Of a DNA stretch of 13,741 nt, positions 6,424 through 12,373 are shown piece after piece. The stretch is from an uncultured bacterium. GTDB lineage: Bacteria > Bacillota_I > Bacilli_A > RF39 > UBA660. The translations under genes were made by a program, and so were the position numbers. The stretch spans positions 1-13,741 of the forward strand of contig CASEKZ010000090.1 in the NCBI GenBank assembly GCA_949288625.1, written 5' to 3'. The notes beneath the pieces were generated by a model, which was not told the origin of the DNA, did not search any database, and saw nothing but the letters and a program-made list of their open reading frames with translations. Position 1 is the stretch's first letter, and every line of letters begins with the position of its first letter.

Positions 6424-6869
6424 ATAATAGTGAAGAAAAATTGGTTTATACTTATTCATTTATACAATCAAATGTTTTTAGAATAATATGTTTTTCTTCA
6501 AAAATTATTTTATTGTTAATAATAGCTTTGTTAAAAAGTAGTTTTTATAGATGGAGTATTAACCTTGGAATTTCTCTTGTTACCTCAGGATTATTAATAG
6601 TTGCAATAACAAATAGATTTGAAGGGTTTCCTGCGTCAAATCTATCATGCCAAAATTTTTCAATAAACATAAATGACATAATAAATTATGGTTACGTTTG
6701 CATTATGTTAAGTGTACTTTTTATTATTATATATATAATTGGAAGTAAAGTAATAATATATAATGATAGGAAATATGAATATAAAGCTTTAATAATTTTT
6801 CATTTATCTATATATTTTGTGTATATTTGTACCAATTTTACGTATAATTTAAATATGAAAAGGTTTTAA
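6420..6869 (+). CDS. Hypothetical multi-pass membrane protein, probably the 3' part of a broken gene
   Basis: A 149-residue protein with four likely membrane helices: about 19-39 (IICFSSKIILLLIIALLKS), 45-65, 88-111 and 123-143. Short loops separate them, the longest (about 66-87) lying between helices two and three. No catalytic or transport motif is visible. Its ATG overlaps the previous stop (ATGA). There is no SD, so translation would depend on coupling. In this frame codons continue upstream to a stop at 6369-6371 and read plausibly (YNDIYKYYLSSKLKNS), so the two ORFs may once have been one gene that shifted frame near 6370-6390. Either reading fits. No terminator follows before the hsp20 promoter. 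Function unknown. Confidence 0.55.
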   Translation: MNNSEEKLVYTYSFIQSNVFRIICFSSKIILLLIIALLKSSFYRWSINLGISLVTSGLLIVAITNRFEGFPASNLSCQNFSININDIINYGYVCIMLSVLFIIIYIIGSKVIIYNDRKYEYKALIIFHLSIYFVYICTNFTYNLNMKRF

Positions 6870-6876
6870 AAAATAA

Positions 6877-6903
6877 TTAGCACTTCTACTTGACAAGTGC
6901 TAA
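6877..6903 (+). promoter_or_regulatory. CIRCE operator (HrcA binding site)
   Basis: A perfect inverted repeat TTAGCACTT-N9-AAGTGCTAA has the length and spacing of the CIRCE consensus TTAGCACTC-N9-GAGTGCTAA, differing by one symmetric base change. It overlaps the -35 box of the hsp20 promoter, so bound HrcA would block RNA polymerase. This predicts heat-shock derepression. Confidence 0.94.
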
Positions 6904-6918
6904 AAATAGTGGTATAAC
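6890..6918 (+). promoter_or_regulatory. Sigma-A promoter of hsp20
   Basis: A consensus -35 TTGACA (6890-6895), a 17-nt spacer, and TATAAC (6913-6918) preceded by TGg. It is the best promoter in the window. The -35 lies within the CIRCE spacer and right arm. Predicted start is near 6925, with a leader of about 19 nt. Confidence 0.88.
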
Positions 6919-6943
6919 ATAATCAGAAAGGAAGATGAGATAT

Positions 6944-7336
6944 ATGAGTTTATTACCAAGAAATTATTTCGGTGACTTTTTTGATGACTTCATGCCAGTA
7001 AGTAAAGATGAGAATATGAAATGTGATATTTATGAAAAAGATGGAGCTTATCATATTGAAATGGACGTTCCTGGGTTTGACAAAAGCGAAATAAAAATTG
7101 AAGCTAAGAAAGATTATTTAACGATAACAGCTGAAAAGTCTAACGAAACAAATGATGAAGATAAAGATAAAAATTATATTCATCGCGAAAGAACTTATGG
7201 AAAATATCAAAGATCTTTTTACTTACATGATTTGGACTCTGAAAAGGTTAACGCGGAATTCAATAATGGAGTTTTGAAAATTACCGTTCCTAAAAAGGAT
7301 GAGAATGAAGATAAGAAATTCATCGAAATAAAATAA
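6944..7336 (+). CDS. hsp20: Small heat-shock protein, Hsp20 / alpha-crystallin family
   Basis: An ATP-independent holdase chaperone of the cytoplasm that keeps unfolding proteins soluble. The 130 residues contain a short N-terminal arm (MSLLPRNYFGDFFDDF), an alpha-crystallin domain from about residue 25 to 120 with VPGFDKSEI and the family signature AEFNNGVLKITVPK, and a C-terminal I-x-I motif (FIEIK) that docks oligomers. The charged loop ETNDEDKDKN sits where the dimer-forming strand begins. I chose ATG 6944 because the AAAGGA at 6927-6932 almost touches the alternative ATG at 6935, and MSLLPRN is the usual family start. The alternative adds three residues. Control by CIRCE/HrcA is strongly indicated by the operator upstream. 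The gene is single, with its own terminator. Confidence 0.95.
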   Translation: MSLLPRNYFGDFFDDFMPVSKDENMKCDIYEKDGAYHIEMDVPGFDKSEIKIEAKKDYLTITAEKSNETNDEDKDKNYIHRERTYGKYQRSFYLHDLDSEKVNAEFNNGVLKITVPKKDENEDKKFIEIK

Positions 7337-7346
7337 TTAGTAAAAT

Positions 7347-7373
7347 AAAGGGCAAGTGAAAGCTTGCTTTTTT
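7347..7373 (+). terminator. Terminator of hsp20
   Basis: The stem pairs 7347-7356 with 7363-7372 (two G-T pairs) around the loop TGAAAG and ends in six Ts. Confidence 0.82.
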
Positions 7374-7380
7374 ATTTAAC

Positions 7381-7409
7381 TTGATATTTCTTTTTTATTA
7401 TGATAGAAT
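7381..7409 (+). promoter_or_regulatory. Promoter of the PlsC-like gene
   Basis: TTGATA (7381-7386), 17-nt spacer, TAGAAT (7404-7409), with TGa before the -10. Predicted leader is about 45 nt, the longest in the window. No structure was recognised in it. Confidence 0.68.
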
Positions 7410-7460
7410 ATGCTTCGTTGTAGTATTTAGTAGTAAATAATAACTAAAAGGGTGATTTTG

Positions 7461-8642
7461 GTGGACAAGCAGGAAAAAGAAATTTTAAGAAAAAAAGCTT
7501 TAAAAGCAAAGTTAGAACAGCTAAAAAAACAAAGATATGATGATCTAAAAGCTGGAAGATGTGTATATGAAGCAAAACAAAGCACGATTAGGATTAATAA
7601 GAGGTACCATTGGCTTTTGTTTTGGGGGTTGAAGGCTCAAAGAATTTTGTCTGGATACAGGCTTCATATCTTAAATGAACTTCCGAAGACTTATATAAAT
7701 TCAAAAAATGAAGAGTTAAGCATTTCTGAAAGACCAATTATTTTTGCACCTAACCACGCAAGAAAAAAGGATATTGAAATGCTTCTTGAAGCGATAAAAA
7801 AACACGTTATATTACTTTCTGGTGATTTCGAAAATCTTCATGGCACTTTTAGTGGGACACTGCTTGAAAAAAATGGTATTATATACTTTGATATGAGTGA
7901 TATTTATGATACGGATGAGTTAAAAAATGATAAAAAGTACGTATGTGAATTAGAGGAATATTTAAAAATAAATAAAGATTCTATTATAAATGAAGAATAT
8001 AAAAAAGAATTAGAAGAATATAACAATAAATTAAGGAACATAATAAATGATAGGCAAAATGTTAAACAAGTTGAAAAACAAGTTTTGTTATCGTTTAAGG
8101 GTTTATTAAAATTCTTTGAAGCATCTTGGAATTTATCTCCTAATTTACTCGTGTATAAAGGTTATTACTCATTAGTCCAGACCGCTTTGGATACTAATGC
8201 TTTAGTTATTCCGGTAGCATTTGAGCAACCAGTAGATTTTGATATGAATGATAAGGATATATACATTAAGTTTGGTAAACCAATTGATTATTTAGAAAAA
8301 TACCATATGGTTAATGGGGCTAATAACTCTAAAGTAAAAAGAACCCTAACACATGAAGAAAAAAAAGAAAGTATAGAAGAGTTAAGGGGTCAATTAGCAA
8401 CTTTATTATATGAAATAATAGAAAAATATTGTTCTGAAAAAAGATCAGACATCAAAGCTGATTATTGGGAAAAATATAAGAAACACGTTTTATCGGAATG
8501 GTATTTTGCTGAAGATGATATAAATAAAAGACACTTTGTTGATAAATCCATCGTAGAACAAGAAAATGCTTTTGAACATTTAAATTATTTAAACATTAAT
8601 AAAAATAATGCGTTTTTGTTAAACAAAAGAAATCATCATTAA
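7461..8642 (+). CDS. Divergent PlsC-type glycerolipid acyltransferase homologue (LPLAT fold)
   Basis: Probably transfers an acyl chain to a lysophospholipid-type acceptor at the inner membrane face. The 393 residues exceed the usual 200-250 of PlsC. The catalytic HX4D motif is present: His99 and Asp104 in NHARKKD. Block II reads NGIIYFDM, without the usual arginine. Block III, normally FPEGT, reads FFEASWNLSPN (about 218-228): the Glu stays but Pro, Gly and Thr are changed. The later block ALVIPVAFEQ is normal. A basic, helical N-terminus (1-50) and a coiled-coil insert (about 160-210) between blocks II and III are extra, as is a tail of about 80 residues. I chose GTG 7461 because the GG of GGTGAT (7451-7456) is 8 nt upstream, the spacing seen at cca and dnaD. 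GTG 7452 overlaps that SD. Activity is uncertain. Confidence 0.8.
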   Translation: MDKQEKEILRKKALKAKLEQLKKQRYDDLKAGRCVYEAKQSTIRINKRYHWLLFWGLKAQRILSGYRLHILNELPKTYINSKNEELSISERPIIFAPNHARKKDIEMLLEAIKKHVILLSGDFENLHGTFSGTLLEKNGIIYFDMSDIYDTDELKNDKKYVCELEEYLKINKDSIINEEYKKELEEYNNKLRNIINDRQNVKQVEKQVLLSFKGLLKFFEASWNLSPNLLVYKGYYSLVQTALDTNALVIPVAFEQPVDFDMNDKDIYIKFGKPIDYLEKYHMVNGANNSKVKRTLTHEEKKESIEELRGQLATLLYEIIEKYCSEKRSDIKADYWEKYKKHVLSEWYFAEDDINKRHFVDKSIVEQENAFEHLNYLNINKNNAFLLNKRNHH

Positions 8643-8659
8643 TTAATGGTGTTTTTTTT
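8634..8659 (+). terminator. Terminator of the PlsC-like gene
   Basis: CATCATT (8634-8640) pairs with AATGGTG (8645-8651, one G-T pair) around AATT, followed by eight Ts. The left arm encodes the final His-His of the protein and the stop codon begins in the stem. Confidence 0.78.
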
Positions 8660-8661
8660 AT

Positions 8662-8690
8662 TTGATATGTTTTATTATTCATGTTATACT
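8662..8690 (+). promoter_or_regulatory. Promoter of the sensor-kinase homologue
   Basis: TTGATA (8662-8667), 17-nt spacer, TATACT (8685-8690) with TGt before the -10. Predicted leader is about 19 nt, carrying AAGGAGG at 8702-8708. Confidence 0.75.
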
Positions 8691-8715
8691 CTAATTATAG
8701 TAAGGAGGTTTCATT

Positions 8716-10509
8716 ATGAATAATTTATATTTTCCAATATGTGCCGTTTTAATAAACATATTAATAGTTGTCGTGTTTTTTTCTAAAAAAAGAATAAAAA
8801 GCGATGAAACCAAGGCATATTCATTATTAATTATAGTAGCTCTTTTAGAGTCGGTTTTAGCGGTCGTTTTAGTTACTTTGATGAATTTATTTGGTATTCC
8901 TAACTATATATATAACATTCATAGAGTAGATTATGTATTAATATTATTATGGGTATGGGCTTTATTTAATTATGTTTCAATAGTATCTTTAAATAATAAT
9001 AAAAAATTAAGGGTAATGATTCAAAAAACATCCATGATAATAAATATATTAATATTTATAAGTTTCTTTTTCTTAAAGGTCAACGTAATTAATCAAAATG
9101 GTGTAATAGATACTAATGGTGATGCGATGAACGTACTTGTAATGGCATTAGGTATTTATGTTGCTTTAATATTACTGCTAGTATTTAAATCGTTAATCAA
9201 AAACATAAAAAGTTCTAATAACAAAAAGTTTATACCATTACTTTTTCTAGCTATATTAGGCATTGTTGCTCTTGTTATAAGAAGGGTTGCACCAGAGGTA
9301 TTAATGATATCTTTAATGGCGGCTTATGCTGATTTAATCATGATTTTTACGATTGAAAACCCAGATGTTAAAATGATTTATGAGCTTAATAAAAATAAAA
9401 AGCTTTTAGAAAGTATGAGTGAGGAAAAATCAAACTTTTTATTTAGTATGTCACAGGATACAAAAAAACCAATTGAAAATATTCTTGAAGTTAAGAAAAT
9501 GCTAGAAAATGAAAAAGATTTAAAAACCATTGATACTGGTTTAAAAGTAATAGAAAATAATGCGAGAGGTTTAAAAAACATTATTAATAATGTACTTGAT
9601 ATATCAAGTATTTCATCTAGTAAGCTAGTTGTTTCAAATGAAACGTATAATATATATTCAATTTTAGACACAGCATTAAGTAGTGTTAAGAAAAAATTAG
9701 ATTCCAAAGTAAATTTAAGAACCAACATTAGTAAAAACGTACCAACGGAATTGTATGGAGATTCCATTAAGTTAAAACAAGTAATAACTAGTATTTTATT
9801 TAACGCTGCTAAATATACTAAAGAAGGATACGTAGAACTAAGCGTAAATGAAATCGTTAAGTATGACGTTTGTAGATTAATAATTGAAATAGAAGACTCA
9901 GGAAAAGGTATGAGCGTTGAAAAGCTAAATGAACTTTTAAAAAGTAATAGTGATTTAGAAGATACTGATCTTTTAAAATTGAATAGTTTAGATGTTGATT
10001 TAAAACTTGCTTTTAAAATCATGAAAAAGCTTGGCGGCTTTATAAATATAAAAAGTGAAGAAGGTAAAGGTAGCACTTTTACGATTGTGTTAGATCAAAA
10101 AATAAAGCAAGAAAAAGATCCGTTTTTTGATAAATACATATTTAATAGGAAAAAAATAATTGCTGTTAGTGACAATTTACAAACTTTAAAAGATATTAAT
10201 TTGCTAGCTAATGATTATGAGGTTGATTTTTTAACAACGATGCATGGAAATGACTTGGTTCAAAGGGTAAAAAATGGCGAGGTATTTGATCTTATAATAT
10301 TAGAAGATGAATTAAAACCATTGTCAGCCTTAGGCCTGCTTGGTGAGTTGCAAGAAGCTAAAACTGGTTTTAATACTCCGACGATTGTTATGTTAAATAA
10401 AAATAAAGAATCAATTAAAGAACATTATTTAGATGATGGATTTAGTGATTATATAAGAAAAGAAAACTTAGAAGAAGAGTTTAAACGAATTATAAAAAAA
10501 TATATTTAA
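8716..10509 (+). CDS. 7TM hybrid histidine-kinase homologue with degenerate catalytic sites
   Basis: A 597-residue membrane protein built like a hybrid sensor kinase. Seven likely membrane helices fill residues about 5-215. A dimerisation helix pair (about 232-300), an ATPase domain (about 345-460) and a receiver-like domain (about 478-597) follow. The N box (FNAAKYT, Asn363), G1 (DSGKGM, 394-399) and G3 (GKGSTF) are good. Three key sites are not. The H box reads SMSQDTKKPI, with Gln247 where the phosphorylated His should be. The G2 glycines are replaced by SLDVDLKLAF (424-433). The receiver has Glu530 in FDLIILE at the phospho-Asp position and only one acidic residue (Asp486) in the first pocket, though Lys582 remains. 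It should therefore not phosphorylate itself normally. The frame is long and intact, so it looks maintained. No response regulator is adjacent. A ligand-sensing pseudokinase is the likeliest role. SD AAGGAGG. Confidence 0.88.
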   Translation: MNNLYFPICAVLINILIVVVFFSKKRIKSDETKAYSLLIIVALLESVLAVVLVTLMNLFGIPNYIYNIHRVDYVLILLWVWALFNYVSIVSLNNNKKLRVMIQKTSMIINILIFISFFFLKVNVINQNGVIDTNGDAMNVLVMALGIYVALILLLVFKSLIKNIKSSNNKKFIPLLFLAILGIVALVIRRVAPEVLMISLMAAYADLIMIFTIENPDVKMIYELNKNKKLLESMSEEKSNFLFSMSQDTKKPIENILEVKKMLENEKDLKTIDTGLKVIENNARGLKNIINNVLDISSISSSKLVVSNETYNIYSILDTALSSVKKKLDSKVNLRTNISKNVPTELYGDSIKLKQVITSILFNAAKYTKEGYVELSVNEIVKYDVCRLIIEIEDSGKGMSVEKLNELLKSNSDLEDTDLLKLNSLDVDLKLAFKIMKKLGGFINIKSEEGKGSTFTIVLDQKIKQEKDPFFDKYIFNRKKIIAVSDNLQTLKDINLLANDYEVDFLTTMHGNDLVQRVKNGEVFDLIILEDELKPLSALGLLGELQEAKTGFNTPTIVMLNKNKESIKEHYLDDGFSDYIRKENLEEEFKRIIKKYI

Positions 10510-10537
10510 TAAAGCATCTACGGGTGCTTTATTTTTT
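10508..10537 (+). terminator. Terminator of the sensor-kinase homologue
   Basis: An 11-bp stem (10508-10518 with 10523-10533, one G-T pair) has a TACG loop and a T-run to 10537. The left arm overlaps the stop codon. Confidence 0.88.
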
Positions 10538-10545
10538 ACGTTATA

Positions 10546-10554
10546 TGATATAAT
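10546..10554 (+). promoter_or_regulatory. Extended -10 promoter of cca
   Basis: TGaTATAAT is a perfect -10 with the TGN extension. The expected -35 would fall inside the preceding terminator and does not match. Predicted start is near 10561, leaving a leader of about 11 nt. This argues against the GTG at 10560 as start codon. Confidence 0.5.
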
Positions 10555-10571
10555 TATAAGTGGTGATTAGC

Positions 10572-11675
10572 TTGAAAGAAACATCATTAGAACTATTAAA
10601 AATATTTATAAAAAATGGTTATGAGGCCTATTTGGTGGGTGGCTTTGTAAGGGATTACGTTCTTAAAAGAAAAAGTTATGATGTTGATGTATGCACGAAT
10701 GCAACCCCAATGCAAATAAAAGAAATCTTTAAATGCGTTAAAGTACCTTTTGAAAAATATGGTTCGGTTCATTTAACTTATAAAAAAGTTAATTTTGAGA
10801 TAACTACTTATAGAATTGATATTGTATATAAAAATGGTAGGTCTCCATCCCAAATAAGTTATACTAATGATTTGTTAACTGATTTAAAAAGAAGAGATTT
10901 TCTGATGAATACCTTGTGTATGGATTCGGATGGTAATATAATTGACTTATTAGGTGCTAAAAAAGATATTGAAAATAAATTAATAAGATCGATAGGGGAT
11001 CCTAACGTTAGATTAAAAGAAGATACGCTTAGAATATTAAGAGCAATTAGGTTTGCTACTGAACTTAATTTTAAACTAGATGATGAGTTAAAAAAAGCAA
11101 TTACAAGTAATGCTAATTTGTTAGATAATTTATCTTATTATAGAAAAAAGCAAGAACTAAATAAAATATTTTCATCTGATAATGCAATTGTTGGTATTAA
11201 CTTGATTAAATCTTTAAAGCTTGAAAGTTATCTTGGTATTGATTTAAATAAGAACATAGTTAAGACAAGTGATCCAATTGGTATGTGGTTACAAGTTAAG
11301 CCAAATAGTAAATATCAGTTTACTAATAATGAAAAACAGTATATGAAGTCAATTTTAACCATTTTAAAAGATGGAAACATAAATGACATGGAATTATATA
11401 AAAATGGTGTTTATGTTTGCTATATAGCGGCACAAATACTTAATATTAATACATCTAACATATATGATAGATATGATAAACTTCCAATAAAAAATAAAAA
11501 TGATATCGCCTTAAGACCATTAGACATGATTAGACTACTTAAAATAAAGAATAAATCTAATTTAAAGATTATAATTAATGATGTTGAAAATAAAATAATA
11601 AACCTTAAATTAAGTAATGATAAACAATCTATAATTAATTACTTAATTGATACTTATGATAATAGTATGTTATAA
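10572..11675 (+). CDS. cca: Class II CCA tRNA nucleotidyltransferase
   Basis: Adds or repairs the 3'-terminal CCA of tRNAs using CTP and ATP, without a nucleic-acid template. The 367 residues are slightly shorter than the ~400 of the Bacillus enzyme. Motif A is intact (GGFVRD at 23-28, then the metal-binding DVD at 37-39). Motif B is RRD (107-109). The nucleotide-selecting EDxxR reads EDTLR (150-154), followed by the RNA-binding block ILRAIRFA. The C-terminal half is helical and less conserved, as usual. A poly(A) polymerase of the same superfamily is possible, but in Firmicutes this architecture is normally the CCA enzyme. TTG 10572 is chosen because the GG of GGTGAT (10562-10567) lies 8 nt upstream, just as at the PlsC-like gene. 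The upstream GTGs overlap that SD. The dnaD promoter lies in its last codons. Confidence 0.94.
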   Translation: MKETSLELLKIFIKNGYEAYLVGGFVRDYVLKRKSYDVDVCTNATPMQIKEIFKCVKVPFEKYGSVHLTYKKVNFEITTYRIDIVYKNGRSPSQISYTNDLLTDLKRRDFLMNTLCMDSDGNIIDLLGAKKDIENKLIRSIGDPNVRLKEDTLRILRAIRFATELNFKLDDELKKAITSNANLLDNLSYYRKKQELNKIFSSDNAIVGINLIKSLKLESYLGIDLNKNIVKTSDPIGMWLQVKPNSKYQFTNNEKQYMKSILTILKDGNINDMELYKNGVYVCYIAAQILNINTSNIYDRYDKLPIKNKNDIALRPLDMIRLLKIKNKSNLKIIINDVENKIINLKLSNDKQSIINYLIDTYDNSML

Positions 11676-11676
11676 T
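11647..11676 (+). promoter_or_regulatory. Promoter of dnaD inside the end of cca
   Basis: TTGATA (11647-11652), 18-nt spacer, TATAAT (11671-11676) with TGt before it. The cca stop codon TAA (11673-11675) is inside the -10 box. Predicted start is near 11683, giving a leader of about 16 nt to ATG 11699. Confidence 0.6.
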
Positions 11677-11698
11677 CATGCTAAAGAAGGTGTGTTTT

Positions 11699-12343
11699 AT
11701 GGTTAATAAAAAATTACTAGAATTGGTTGATAATAAGAATCATTTTACGGTTGATAAATGTGTTTTATTATGTGCTAGAAAAATGAAACTTGATACTGAC
11801 TCTCTTATTTTATTAATATATTTATTAAATGGTGAAAATAACCAGTTATTTAATTATAAGAAAATATTAAAAGAATTGGATTTTAGTGAAAAAGAGTTAT
11901 TAAGTGCGATTTCACAGCTAAAGGAAAAGAAGATATTATCAATTGTTATGCAAAAGGATGATAATGGTATTTTAGAAGAAAGATTAAATATAAATTCTTT
12001 TTATGAAATTTTGGTTTCAAAACTTTTAGATGATACGGAAACTGCTGGTAGTGAAAACGATTTGTTTGGTATTTTTGAAAAGGAATTTGGAAGGACGTTA
12101 TCACCGATGGAGTATGATATAATAAACGATTGGACTGAATCAAAAATATCTAAAGATTTAATAATAGCGGCCTTAAAAGAAGCTGTTTTTAATGGGGTTA
12201 GTAATTTAAGATACGTAGATAAAATTTTATATGAATGGAATAAAAAAGGAATAAAAAACGTATCTGATATAGAAAAGAAAAACAAGAAACAAGAAGATGA
12301 AAAAAGCGGAACTTATTACGAGTATGATTGGTTAAACGAATAA
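11699..12343 (+). CDS. dnaD: DnaD-family replication initiation/restart protein
   Basis: Remodels DNA and helps load the replicative helicase with DnaB and DnaI in low-GC Gram-positives. The 214 residues fit the family (~230). The N-terminal half (about 15-110) is a winged-helix region with the typical LLIYLL and LSAISQLKEKKIL segments. The DnaD/DnaB domain spans about 121-185. It contains FEKEFGRTLSPMEYD and the diagnostic YxxxIxxxW (Tyr172, Ile176, Trp180 in YVDKILYEW). An acidic-basic linker and the usual end YDWLNE follow. I chose ATG 11699 because AAGG (11687-11690) is 8 nt upstream. The ATG at 11678 lies upstream of the predicted transcription start and has no SD. It follows cca closely but has its own promoter. 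From memory, B. subtilis dnaD also lies between cca and ponA. Confidence 0.93.
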   Translation: MVNKKLLELVDNKNHFTVDKCVLLCARKMKLDTDSLILLIYLLNGENNQLFNYKKILKELDFSEKELLSAISQLKEKKILSIVMQKDDNGILEERLNINSFYEILVSKLLDDTETAGSENDLFGIFEKEFGRTLSPMEYDIINDWTESKISKDLIIAALKEAVFNGVSNLRYVDKILYEWNKKGIKNVSDIEKKNKKQEDEKSGTYYEYDWLNE

Positions 12344-12373
12344 AAAGGAAGAATCAAATGATTCTTCCTTTTA
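12343..12373. terminator. Bidirectional terminator between dnaD and the PBP gene
   Basis: A perfect 13-bp stem (12343-12355 with 12360-12372) has an AAAT loop. It begins in the dnaD stop codon and ends in the PBP stop codon, so only 27 bp separate the two convergent genes and one hairpin serves both. Confidence 0.9.

Noticed and set aside
9378..10076. 232-codon open frame on the minus strand inside the kinase homologue
   Set aside because: It is antisense to a well-supported domain-bearing gene. Its product is Ser/Phe/Leu-rich, as expected from the complement of AT-rich coding sequence, and it has no SD.
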